Source of the DNA: Pseudomonas sp. PDM14
GTDB lineage: Bacteria; Pseudomonadota; Gammaproteobacteria; Pseudomonadales; Pseudomonadaceae
Direction of reading: 5' to 3'
Assembly (NCBI RefSeq): GCF_014851905.1
Contig: NZ_JACVAQ010000002.1
Coordinates: forward strand, 558,001 to 622,000
DNA length: 64,000 nucleotides
A program made the position numbers and the translations under genes. This document shows positions 37,267 through 45,738 of this stretch, piece after piece (position 1 is the first letter of the stretch; every line of letters starts with the position of its first letter). Under the pieces are notes generated by a model, which had not been told where the DNA came from, made no database searches, and worked only from the letters and a program-made list of their open reading frames with translations.

Positions 37267-38015
37267 GATCTCAGCTGACCTCCATCAACCACATAAGTAG
37301 CGCCAGTGATGAATCCGCCCAGCGGGGATGCCAGGTAGGCAGCGAGCCTTGCCACATCCTGCGGGCTACCCAGACGAGCCAGAGCGACATCGCGCTGCAA
37401 CATCGACTCCACAGCACCGCGGTCCTCTTTGAGCTTGCGCTCCCATACGGAGCCCTCAAACAATATGTTCCCTGGCGCGATGCTATTGATGCGTACGCCA
37501 TGCTTGCCAAATGAGCGCGCTGAGTTACGTACGTAGCTCTCTACGGCGGCCTTGGCAGCAGCATATGCCACGGGACATCCTAACGCCTCGATGCCGCAGA
37601 TCGACGAGATGCAGATGACGTTCCCTCGACTTGCCACCAGCGCATCGCTAGCAGCCCATACAGTCTGTGTCGTGGAGTGGAGATTGAGTTCCAGAACCCG
37701 GTGCCATTCGGTGGGGGTTTCCTTGCCCGGTGGCACGGAGGCACCACTACCTACATTACACACCAGCACGTCAAGACGACCGTGCTGTTCGATAACGCGC
37801 TGTACCAGCGACTGACAAGCTTCAGGGTCGCGAACATCCGCAAGCACGCTGCTGGCACCCATGATTTGCTCTTGTGCAACCCTCAAGCGCTCAGGGTTAC
37901 GACCATTGAGCACAACCTGGCATCCTTCAAGAGCAAGCTGCTGCGCAATCTCGAAACCAATGCCCGCGGACGAGCCAGTAACGAGCGCTACCTTACCGTT
38001 CAGATTAAGATTCAT
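37263..38015 (-). CDS. Short-chain dehydrogenase/reductase
   Basis: A 250-residue classical SDR: TGSSAGIG cofactor motif (~14-21), CNVGSG, catalytic SSICG and YAAAKAA (YxxxK), and the C-terminal GATYVVDGGQL. Its start overlaps the preceding TIM-barrel gene by 11 bases. One of three SDRs in the operon; it might supply the reductase step expected after a YerE-type carboligation, but any of the three could. Confidence 0.87.
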   Translation of the reverse strand: MNLNLNGKVALVTGSSAGIGFEIAQQLALEGCQVVLNGRNPERLRVAQEQIMGASSVLADVRDPEACQSLVQRVIEQHGRLDVLVCNVGSGASVPPGKETPTEWHRVLELNLHSTTQTVWAASDALVASRGNVICISSICGIEALGCPVAYAAAKAAVESYVRNSARSFGKHGVRINSIAPGNILFEGSVWERKLKEDRGAVESMLQRDVALARLGSPQDVARLAAYLASPLGGFITGATYVVDGGQLRS

Positions 38016-38835
38016 TGTTGTGCCACCAGGCAGACGTCATCGCGCGATAGCGATCAATCGCGCCGGCATGATCGTCGTCGGCACGTGCCGTCTGCAGAAT
38101 GAAGTTACCCGTATACCCGGCGGAATGGAGGGCGCGGAAAACCTCGGGGAAATTTGCATTGCCGCTGCCCAGCGGTACGGTAGTGCCGCCCAGAACACGA
38201 TCCTTCACATGCACATTGTCGATGCGATGACCATAACAGCTGATCTCTTCCGACGCCGAGTATCCAAGCGCGGCGCTGTTGCCAATATCGTAGTTGAGGC
38301 CAAAAGCATCGCCCGGAAAACGCTCGATAAAGCGGGCCAAGCGTTCAGGCGCGAAATCCGACTCGAATACAATTTTCAACTTCGCGGCGGTCAGCACGCC
38401 ATGCAAGGGAAGCAGTCCCTCGAGCAAGGCGCGCTCCTCACTCGGTGAGGTCAGCGAACCGTTGTCCACTAGAGGAATTAACACATAGCGAATGCCCAGA
38501 TCGGCTGCTGAATCCACAATTGCGCGCAGATCAAGCAGCAGCCCATCTCGCTCCGTGCCCGAAGCTTTGAAAAATGGTGCTTGCATGAAGCAATCCCCCG
38601 TAAGGGAAAGTATCCGAACACCATACTGCATCGACAGCTCACGAATGCGCTGGCGGCCAGGCACGCTCATCAACGGGTTTTCATGCAGGCGCTCTTGATC
38701 CAGCGTCCACTCCATCAATGAAATGCCCAGTTGCTGGGCCACGGGAAACTCCTTTTCCCAGTTGGGCCACGGGAAAGCCTGGATTTTTCCGTCCACCCGA
38801 TCACACAGGCGGCCTTGCATGAACCCGATATCCAT
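38005..38835 (-). CDS. Xylose-isomerase-like TIM-barrel protein
   Basis: A 276-residue sugar phosphate isomerase/epimerase family protein starting MDIGFMQGRL. Candidate metal ligands are spaced as in this family: a Glu in LMEWTLD, Glu in IVFESDF, Asp in LNYDIGN, His in IDNVHVKD. I use the ATG at 38835, which overlaps the TGA of the upstream SDR; a GTG one codon earlier is possible. It probably interconverts keto and aldo sugars or epimerises a precursor. The C-terminal half of the NeuB-like protein in this operon is of the same superfamily. Confidence 0.83.
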   Translation of the reverse strand: MDIGFMQGRLCDRVDGKIQAFPWPNWEKEFPVAQQLGISLMEWTLDQERLHENPLMSVPGRQRIRELSMQYGVRILSLTGDCFMQAPFFKASGTERDGLLLDLRAIVDSAADLGIRYVLIPLVDNGSLTSPSEERALLEGLLPLHGVLTAAKLKIVFESDFAPERLARFIERFPGDAFGLNYDIGNSAALGYSASEEISCYGHRIDNVHVKDRVLGGTTVPLGSGNANFPEVFRALHSAGYTGNFILQTARADDDHAGAIDRYRAMTSAWWHNNES

Positions 38836-39584
38836 CACAACCCCTTGGCCGACCAGCCGCCGTCCACCACCAGATCCGCTCCGGTGACATAGCTGCTTGC
38901 CGGTGAAGCCAGAAAAACCGCCGCCCCGGACAACTCCGCAACCGAGCCCCAGCGGCCCAACATCGTGCGCTCGGCCCGCGCCGCATGCAGTGCAGGGTCC
39001 GAATAGCTCGTATGCGTCATCGCGGTATGTACATAGCCCGGAACGATGTTGTTCACCCTGATGCCCTGACCACCGTAGTCTCTGGCAAGCGCGCGAGTCA
39101 TCGCGGCGAGTCCCCCCTTCGAGGCGACATAACCCGGGTTACCAGGAAACCCCAGGGCAGAACCGATACTGGTGACATTGATGATCGAGCCATAACCACC
39201 GGACAGCATGTGAGGCAACGCCAGGTAGCTGCACGCGAAGGCCGCCACCAAATTCAAATCAAGCGTGCGCTGGAATGTCGTTAGCGGGTCCGCCTCCATC
39301 TGATCAGGCATGGTGATGCCCGCTGCATTGACCAGAACGTCGAATCGACCATGGCGCTCGACCAACTCGGCCAGCAAGCGAGAGACACTGTCCTTATCCA
39401 GAACATCGCTCTGGCGATACTGGAATATCCCCTCTCCTGCTTCCGTATCGCTTGACCGGCCTATCCCATAGACGCAGGCCCCCGCCTCGCTTAGACCGCG
39501 GGCAATGGCACACCCAATGCCTCGGGATGCGCCAGTGACCAACGCCACTCGTCCATCCAACTTGAACGAATCAAGAACATTCAT
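38835..39584 (-). CDS. Short-chain dehydrogenase/reductase
   Basis: A 249-residue classical SDR with TGASRGIG (~18-25), NAAGITMPDQ, NVTSIGS and catalytic YVASKGG, and a C-terminal VTGADLVVDGGWSAKGL. It starts 45 bases after the thiamine-diphosphate enzyme gene and is a candidate partner for it, reducing the ketone formed by carboligation as YerF does in yersiniose synthesis; YerF assignment would need a sequence comparison. Confidence 0.87.
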   Translation of the reverse strand: MNVLDSFKLDGRVALVTGASRGIGCAIARGLSEAGACVYGIGRSSDTEAGEGIFQYRQSDVLDKDSVSRLLAELVERHGRFDVLVNAAGITMPDQMEADPLTTFQRTLDLNLVAAFACSYLALPHMLSGGYGSIINVTSIGSALGFPGNPGYVASKGGLAAMTRALARDYGGQGIRVNNIVPGYVHTAMTHTSYSDPALHAARAERTMLGRWGSVAELSGAAVFLASPASSYVTGADLVVDGGWSAKGL

Positions 39585-39629
39585 GGCCGGTCAACCTCAC
39601 GAAGAATGAATGGGGTCATCGCTATCCCG

Positions 39630-41411
39630 TCACAAAGGCAGCGGCCAGTGTTCCGCCATCTCTTCCCTCGTCAGGAAGGGATACAGATCCTCCAAAGCCC
39701 CGGACTCCGGCTTGCCTTGCTCGTTGATGCGAGTCATCACGCGCGGGATCCGCGGTTCTTCGACCTGAACCATGACCTCACATATCACCGGCCCCTCTCG
39801 TCCCAGCACTTCGAGCAGGCGCTCATCCAGGCCTTGGTGCGTCTCTATGCGGGCATACCCGACGCCATAGGCAGCACATAGTGGCTGTAGATCGGGCAGG
39901 CGCAGGCCGCTGCTGGCGTCGGCGCCCACCAGCAATTTGAAATGGGCGTTCTGCGAAACCCGTATGGAGGCGTAGCCTTGATTGTTGATGACAAAACATT
40001 TGACCGGAAGCTTGAGCGCCGCGAGTGTCGAGAGTTCCTGGATGTTCATCTGCAAGCCGCCATCGCCCTCAACGCACAGTGTCTGCCTGCGCCCGGAGGC
40101 GAGACAGGCACCAACAGCCGAAGGTATCCCGAACCCCATCGAGCCCGTTCCACGATTGTGGAAACAACGCTGACCCTTCTTGATTCGAAGGTTGAGCAAA
40201 AACAGCTCTGCGGCGAATCCCGAACTTCCCGGGGCAATGACATCGCCCTCCTGTAGTAACTCGGAAAGGCGATCGGTGAAGTGATACATGCTTACGCCCT
40301 GACTGTCGTCAGCATGCTCCGGGAGTACTAATGGATAACGTTCGCGCCAAACAGCAATCTGAGCTCGCCACGCGGAAAAGTCCGGTAGCGGGTCGGCGGC
40401 AATTGCCTTATCCAGCGCCTCAATGAAGGGTTTCACGTCGGCGACTACCGACACCTCTACCGGCATCTGCAGCTTGGCGATTTCTGCCGGATCGATGTCT
40501 ACCACCACTTTCTTCGCATAGGGGGCAAAATGGGCGTGGTTATAGGCAGTTAACGCCATGTCCAGACGCGAACCCAGGACAATCAAGAGGTCGCAGTTTT
40601 GCAGCGTAAAATTGGCCCAGCGAGGAGCAATGCCACCAGGCCTGCCGCCGTACAGGGGATGATCATCCTCGATCAAGTCCATTGCCAGCCAAGTAGGCAT
40701 GACCGGCACACCAGCGCGCTCAGCCAGTTCCCGGAAAGCCTCTACCGCACCCGCCATGCGGATACCATTTCCCGCGATGATGCCTGGACGTTTCGCTGAT
40801 TTCAGAAGCGCCAAGGTCCGCGCTACAGGTTCGGCGAACTCGATCGTCGCGGAAGGGGCTGCAAGCCGGGCACGGCGCAGTCGCGCTGGGTCTATCTGTA
40901 CGGCCTGTATATCCAGCGGCACGTCCAGCCAAACAGGACCACGTCTACCACTCAACGCCGCATGTTCCAATTCATCGAACACCTCGGCAACAGCTTCCGG
41001 GTCAGTCAGCGTCACGGCGCGCTTGGTGATCGGTGCCACGATGGAAACGATATCGGCCTCCTGCATACCCAGCATGCGCAGGTTCGTACCTGCCTTCAGA
41101 TCAGCGCTCTTGACCTGCCCCGAGATGAAGAAAACCGGCGTCGAGTCAAGCCACGCGCCAAGCACGGCGGTTACGGTGTTGGTGGCACCTGGACCACACG
41201 TCGTCATGCACGCGCTCGCCCCTCCAGACAACTTGCCGGCGGCCTCGGCAGCGATGGCGGCAGCCTGTTCGTGCAGGCAGAGGATGGGCTCCAGATTGGG
41301 GTTCCGGCCCAGCGCATCGTTTAGATGCATCGCACCGCCGCCCGGCAAGAAATAAACCTGGTGAACACCGAGCTGGGCCAGACGCTCCATTATGTAATCC
41401 GCGACGCGCAT
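39630..41411 (-). CDS. Thiamine diphosphate-dependent, acetolactate-synthase-like enzyme (possible sugar carboligase)
   Basis: A 593-residue three-domain ThDP enzyme. Start at 41411 (MRVADYIMERL), with GGAG 6 bases upstream. The N-terminal PYR domain has the cofactor-activating Glu48 in CLHEQAAAIAAEAAGK; a central domain follows; the C-terminal PP domain has the metal-binding GDG ... NN motif (GDGGLQMN ... CFVINNQGY). True acetolactate synthase normally has a paired regulatory subunit and amino-acid context; neither is here. In Yersinia, YerE of this family adds a two-carbon unit from pyruvate to CDP-4-keto-3,6-dideoxyglucose. The RfbF/G/H genes in this operon make exactly that acceptor, so the same role is my inference. 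Confidence 0.85.
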   Translation of the reverse strand: MRVADYIMERLAQLGVHQVYFLPGGGAMHLNDALGRNPNLEPILCLHEQAAAIAAEAAGKLSGGASACMTTCGPGATNTVTAVLGAWLDSTPVFFISGQVKSADLKAGTNLRMLGMQEADIVSIVAPITKRAVTLTDPEAVAEVFDELEHAALSGRRGPVWLDVPLDIQAVQIDPARLRRARLAAPSATIEFAEPVARTLALLKSAKRPGIIAGNGIRMAGAVEAFRELAERAGVPVMPTWLAMDLIEDDHPLYGGRPGGIAPRWANFTLQNCDLLIVLGSRLDMALTAYNHAHFAPYAKKVVVDIDPAEIAKLQMPVEVSVVADVKPFIEALDKAIAADPLPDFSAWRAQIAVWRERYPLVLPEHADDSQGVSMYHFTDRLSELLQEGDVIAPGSSGFAAELFLLNLRIKKGQRCFHNRGTGSMGFGIPSAVGACLASGRRQTLCVEGDGGLQMNIQELSTLAALKLPVKCFVINNQGYASIRVSQNAHFKLLVGADASSGLRLPDLQPLCAAYGVGYARIETHQGLDERLLEVLGREGPVICEVMVQVEEPRIPRVMTRINEQGKPESGALEDLYPFLTREEMAEHWPLPL

Positions 41412-41435
41412 TTGAACTCCGATAAACAAGCAGGC

Positions 41436-42440
41436 TTAGTAAAGTTTGCAATCCGACACATGAGAGAGGTGCGCAGAACGAGAGAGGTCGTCCTTGCGCC
41501 AGGTAATACCTTCTCGCACAACCCTGGCTGGACTTCCGGCGAGAATCACTCCATCCGAGAAGCTTCCAGAGGTCACCGCCCTCGCCCCAACGATGCAGTC
41601 ATTTCCAATCGTGCAGCCACCAAGAAGAAACGCCTCGAAGCCTACCCACACATGGTTTCCGACAGTGATACTTTTACTCGCGTTGATACGCGCCCCAGAG
41701 CTGACGTCGAATATTGGATGTGAATCGAACTGTTGCATGTTCACTCGAACAGAGATCATGCAATCGTTACCGATGCTAATACCGCCTTCATGAGTGGCTG
41801 CATTAATACTTTCGAATGTGCACCGCTCGCCGGTTGTGAAATAGCTTTCTGAATTGATCGCGAGTTCCATGTCACCCCCAATCCAATTATCACGCCCTAT
41901 CTCGACCAACGATCCAGAGCCCGTGAAAGCGATGCGGCAACGACCCGCCAGATGAGCATTCTCACCAATAACTAGACGATTATTTCGCGCTTTAACTGGG
42001 GGTTGGCCACTTTTTCCAGATCGCCCGAAATAGATACGGGTATCGGGCGCAGCACTACCGTGCCACTCGATGGTATTCCCTAAGTGATCCGCGTACGCCC
42101 CTTCCAGCGAGGCTAGATCCACCACCGGATAATTGACTTCGTCGACGCCCTCGATATCAGCAAATAGACAATGAGGAATACCACTGACAGCCAGCTGCTG
42201 GCTGATGTGCGCATAGTTCACTCTTGACGTCGTCACGATCACGAACGGGTCATCAAGTGTGTCAAGACGCTCGGGCGGGATGTAGTCATATCCAAGATGT
42301 CGTTGTGCTGCGGTCTGATCATTGTCGGTAACAAAGAGAATGGAAAAGGCTTCACCGAGATAGTCCTGATGGTCCAGAAACACATTTCCCAGCCCCATGA
42401 GACAGATACTACGATGACGCCTTATCTCAGCCACCTTCAT
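41436..42440 (-). CDS. Left-handed beta-helix acyltransferase with N-terminal Rossmann-like domain
   Basis: A 334-residue protein. Residues ~10-95 look nucleotide-binding (ICLMGLGNVFLDH ... FVTDND ... YIPPERL). From ~150 to 325 there are hexapeptide repeats of the acetyltransferase type, ending with VTVGNHVWVGFEAFLLGGCTIG-like coils (quoted as NHVWVGFEAFLLGG) and SGSFSDGVILAGSPARVV, typical of CoA-dependent sugar O- or N-acyltransferases. The base composition is A+T-richer than the flagellar genes. It overlaps the NeuB-like gene by 4 bases. It would acylate a glycan sugar. Confidence 0.82.
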   Translation of the reverse strand: MKVAEIRRHRSICLMGLGNVFLDHQDYLGEAFSILFVTDNDQTAAQRHLGYDYIPPERLDTLDDPFVIVTTSRVNYAHISQQLAVSGIPHCLFADIEGVDEVNYPVVDLASLEGAYADHLGNTIEWHGSAAPDTRIYFGRSGKSGQPPVKARNNRLVIGENAHLAGRCRIAFTGSGSLVEIGRDNWIGGDMELAINSESYFTTGERCTFESINAATHEGGISIGNDCMISVRVNMQQFDSHPIFDVSSGARINASKSITVGNHVWVGFEAFLLGGCTIGNDCIVGARAVTSGSFSDGVILAGSPARVVREGITWRKDDLSRSAHLSHVSDCKLY

Positions 42441-44395
42441 GAGCTGAAGCCTTCACCTGCGCCAATGGGAGCATGGTCCCCGCCCAACCGCTGCAAGAAT
42501 CGCAACGCCGACCAAAACCCCGCCCCATGGTCCTTATGGCCCTGCCATACCTCGGGAATAATGCTCACCTGCGGGTATCGCCTTACCTGCCCCCAGGTAG
42601 CGGGCCAATCCACGTCACCCGTGCCCATTAGCACACCCTCGCCGTTGATCCCTTTGGCATCGGCCACATGCAGATGCGCCGAGTACGGCAGAAGCAACTC
42701 CAATGCCGTTTGGAAATCGAGGCCGAAGTGGAAGCAGGTCATCTGCAAGTGCGACAGATCCAAGCACAAACGCAGGTCATGCTCGCGAGCTTGGGCCGCC
42801 AGTTCCTCTGGCATCATGAAAATATTCTGATGACGCTGGCCGCCGAAGTGCCAGGGGAAAGGCGCCATATTCTGTGGAATCAGCTCGGTACCGGCAAAAT
42901 CGATGCGCGAGCAGGCTTCGTGGAAGCGCTCGTACAACTCGGTTCGCATTGCCAGTGGGCGCGGCTGATCGGCGGAGAAACCGCCAATATTGCCAACGAT
43001 CAGTCTGTCACCGGCCTGTGGGAAAAACTCAGCAATTTGCAGCGTCGCGTCGACAACTCTTTGCAGGTTGTCGATTGAGCGCTGGCGATACACCGGGTCA
43101 TCCGATGCCAGGTCCAGTAACTCGCTGTTCTCGAAAAGCTCCGGGGCGTGTACCACCAGCCGGGAACAAGCCACCTCAGCAAGGAAGGATTGCGGTTGCA
43201 AACTCAGGTCGCGGTATGACAGATGAAATTCGAAAAGATCTGGGTTAATGCGCCGGCGGTAATCGAGAAAGTCATGGTAGCGCACAGGCACGCCCCAACG
43301 GATAGGCAGCTCGAAAGCCAGGGATTCTTCGGCCTGCAGGCTATCTAGGTCACTGTCGAACAGGAAGTCGCCCTGGGCGATGTTTCGCGTTGCAGGCTTC
43401 CCCAGCAGCTCGGGCAGACGATACGGCGGCAGGCCTTGGCCTGGGCTGGCGACACGCAGCATGGCTTGGTCGAGGATGGTTCCTCGAGGGATGTTGCAAG
43501 CGGCGATGACGCTTTTGCCGAGATTCTCGCGATTGAGCAGCTCACCCTGACTGGCATGGCGGCCCGGCCCCTGCCAGGGCAGCGCCAGCTCTAGCTGACG
43601 GATGCCGTCAACCAACTGACGAAACTCTTCCGGCTCCAGGCTGGCCAAGTGATCAGGCCCTTCCATATTGCGATCCAGCGTTATGTGCCGCTCTACCAGC
43701 TTGGCGCCTAGGGCCACCGCACCGAGAGTGACGGCAGCACCGCGCTCGTGCCCGGAATAACCGATAAGACCATGAAGCTCCTTTAAACGGCCCAGATACC
43801 CAAGCTGGATATCGCTTTCCGGAGCCGGATAGGCGCTATTGCAGTGCAACAACGCAAAGGGGATACCCAAAGCATTGAGCTGCTTGATGGCCGCGATGAT
43901 CTCGTGCTCGAAGGACATCCCCGTGGATAGAATCATCGGCTTGCCGAGACTGGCAGCTTTGGCAATCAGGTAAGGGTTGCATAGGTCCGCCGATGCAATC
44001 TTCAACGCCGCTACGTCGAGTTCCGCCAAGACATCCACGCTGGGCTCATCCCACGGCGTGCACAGGTAGGTAATACCTTTCTCAGCACAATACGCGCGAA
44101 GTTGGCGGTGTTCATCGAGGCTCAGCTCTACCTTGTCTAGCAGGTCCTGGATGTACTCAACGCCAAGGTCTTCAGCACGCGAACCATCGGCCTTGCGCCG
44201 GTATAGCGCTTCACGGTTACGCAGTTGAAATTTTACGCAGTCGGCACCGCAGCCAATCGCCGCATCCACTAGCTGCTTGGCTAGCGCCAGGGAGCCATTG
44301 TGGTTATTACCCACTTCGGCAATGACAAAGACTCGCTCGCCGCCAAGCGGCATACCATTGATAAAAAACGGGGGCATCAGATTTTGGTTCGCCAT
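42437..44395 (-). CDS. NeuB/PseI-type synthase fused to a SAF domain and a xylose-isomerase-like TIM barrel
   Basis: A 652-residue fusion. Residues ~15-275 are a sialic-acid-synthase barrel: EVGNNHNG (27-34), KFQ (55-57), CTPWDEPS, KIASADL, ILSTGMS (155-161), LLHCNSAYPAPESD, IGYSGHERG and ERHITLDRNMEGPDH. Residues ~285-350 are the antifreeze-like SAF domain (NRENLGKSVIA ... NIPRGTIL). Residues ~360-650 form a second TIM barrel with DLSHLQMTCFH and HVADAKGINGEG. NeuB enzymes condense phosphoenolpyruvate with a hexosamine. No CMP-sialate synthetase is encoded here, so the product may not be a standard nonulosonate. It overlaps the kinase gene by 19 bases. Confidence 0.88.
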   Translation of the reverse strand: MANQNLMPPFFINGMPLGGERVFVIAEVGNNHNGSLALAKQLVDAAIGCGADCVKFQLRNREALYRRKADGSRAEDLGVEYIQDLLDKVELSLDEHRQLRAYCAEKGITYLCTPWDEPSVDVLAELDVAALKIASADLCNPYLIAKAASLGKPMILSTGMSFEHEIIAAIKQLNALGIPFALLHCNSAYPAPESDIQLGYLGRLKELHGLIGYSGHERGAAVTLGAVALGAKLVERHITLDRNMEGPDHLASLEPEEFRQLVDGIRQLELALPWQGPGRHASQGELLNRENLGKSVIAACNIPRGTILDQAMLRVASPGQGLPPYRLPELLGKPATRNIAQGDFLFDSDLDSLQAEESLAFELPIRWGVPVRYHDFLDYRRRINPDLFEFHLSYRDLSLQPQSFLAEVACSRLVVHAPELFENSELLDLASDDPVYRQRSIDNLQRVVDATLQIAEFFPQAGDRLIVGNIGGFSADQPRPLAMRTELYERFHEACSRIDFAGTELIPQNMAPFPWHFGGQRHQNIFMMPEELAAQAREHDLRLCLDLSHLQMTCFHFGLDFQTALELLLPYSAHLHVADAKGINGEGVLMGTGDVDWPATWGQVRRYPQVSIIPEVWQGHKDHGAGFWSALRFLQRLGGDHAPIGAGEGFSS

Positions 44396-45738
44396 GAGGT
44401 CACACCGCTGGACTCGAAACGGAAGTTCTGGGCCTGGCAGCCCTGGGCACGAACCGCATGCACAACACGTTGCCTGTCTTGCGGTTGAACATAGAACAGG
44501 AAGAAACCACCACCACCAGCGCCCAACAGCTTCCCGCCGAGTGCGCCTGCTTTGATAGCAGCCTCATAAATGGTATCTAGCCGACCGTGGCTAATGGCTG
44601 AAGAAAACTGCTTCTTCAGTTGCCAGGCCTCATCCAGGCACAGGCCAAAGTCTCGCAACTCGCCACGCACCAGGTAACGGTGCATGCGTCGACATAACGC
44701 CACGCTGGCACTGAGCAGCTCATTCTGGGATGACTCGGCCTCTATCTCCTCGCGCTGTAACTCGTGCAGCCGGCCCGAGTCATGAGAAATACCCGTGTCG
44801 CACAATACCAGGCAGGACTCCAGCTCATTGCGGATGGCCTCCTCAAGACGGATTGGATGCACGAGATTGCGCTGATTTTCAAACTCGATGAGGTTGAAAC
44901 CACCGAAAGCCGAAGCGTATTGATCCTGCCAGCCACCAGCGATACCAAAACAAAGACGCTCAGCCTGAAAAGCCAGTTCGGCAATTTCATAGGTGCTCCA
45001 GCGATCCTGGCGCAGCTCGTTAAACGCGGCGATGCTGGCAATCGTGGCGGCAGAGGAGCCACCCAGTCCGGAGCCAACTGGAAAGTCCGAGCGCAAGTAA
45101 AGATCAAAGCCGTACTTTGGCTTGATCACCGCAACGATGGTCGCCAGCAGACTCTTCTCGTTCGCCGCGAGTAGTGCCGGCAGAGAACCGTAATGCTCCT
45201 CACGCCCCAGATCTTCGGAAAAAATACGGATCTGCCTGTCCCCCCGCGGTATCAAGGTGGCATGGGCATATAAGCCTACCGTGCAACTAAGTACAGCCGC
45301 AGGATGGTCGATGAAGAAATAGGTTAGATCAGCGCCACCACCGCAAAAACTCATCCGTACCGGCGCTCGCGCACGCGCCAACACCGGTGCTTCTGCACTC
45401 GCGGCCATTTGCCGGGTGTAAACCTCCACTAGACGTCCGTCAGCATCCAGGCCGGGAATGGCGGTGTAACCCAAATCGAAGATTTTCAGCAGTTCCTCGC
45501 GCGTCGCTCCGCTATGGGCGGCCCGGAACTGCCGGTTCATACAGGCCGTGACAGGCAGGTCGGTCTGTCCGCCCTGCAATAGATAGCGGCGCACATCGCC
45601 ATTGGTTACAACGCCAAGCAGAAGCATGTCGTCGGTAGTAACGAAGGCTATCTGCAAGTTGCCCGACTCGATGCACTTGACTGCGTCGAGGATACTTTGG
45701 CGCTCGTTGATGCTGAGGGTCTGAACGAGCAGGCTCAT
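44377..45738 (-). CDS. CBS-domain / GHMP sugar kinase fusion
   Basis: A 453-residue protein. Residues ~1-112 are a pair of CBS motifs (LQIAFVTTDDMLLLGVVTNGDVRRYL in parts: VTTDDMLLLGVVTNGDVRR and GYTAIPGLDADGRLVEV), an adenosine-ligand sensing module. Residues ~120-453 are a GHMP kinase (ARAPVRMSFCGGGADLTY, glycine-rich PVGSGLGGSSAA, C-terminal GGKLLGAGGGGFFLFY), closest in style to HddA-type heptose or fucose kinases that phosphorylate C1. In Campylobacter PtmE, CBS domains are instead fused to a nucleotidyltransferase; here the transferase is the separate next gene, overlapping by 4 bases. Confidence 0.87.
   Translation of the reverse strand: MSLLVQTLSINERQSILDAVKCIESGNLQIAFVTTDDMLLLGVVTNGDVRRYLLQGGQTDLPVTACMNRQFRAAHSGATREELLKIFDLGYTAIPGLDADGRLVEVYTRQMAASAEAPVLARARAPVRMSFCGGGADLTYFFIDHPAAVLSCTVGLYAHATLIPRGDRQIRIFSEDLGREEHYGSLPALLAANEKSLLATIVAVIKPKYGFDLYLRSDFPVGSGLGGSSAATIASIAAFNELRQDRWSTYEIAELAFQAERLCFGIAGGWQDQYASAFGGFNLIEFENQRNLVHPIRLEEAIRNELESCLVLCDTGISHDSGRLHELQREEIEAESSQNELLSASVALCRRMHRYLVRGELRDFGLCLDEAWQLKKQFSSAISHGRLDTIYEAAIKAGALGGKLLGAGGGGFFLFYVQPQDRQRVVHAVRAQGCQAQNFRFESSGVTSWRTKI

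Noticed and set aside
39630..41411. ThDP enzyme as the housekeeping acetolactate synthase of branched amino acid synthesis
   Set aside because: There is no regulatory subunit or ilv context; it sits inside a CDP-sugar operon. Not fully excluded without alignment.
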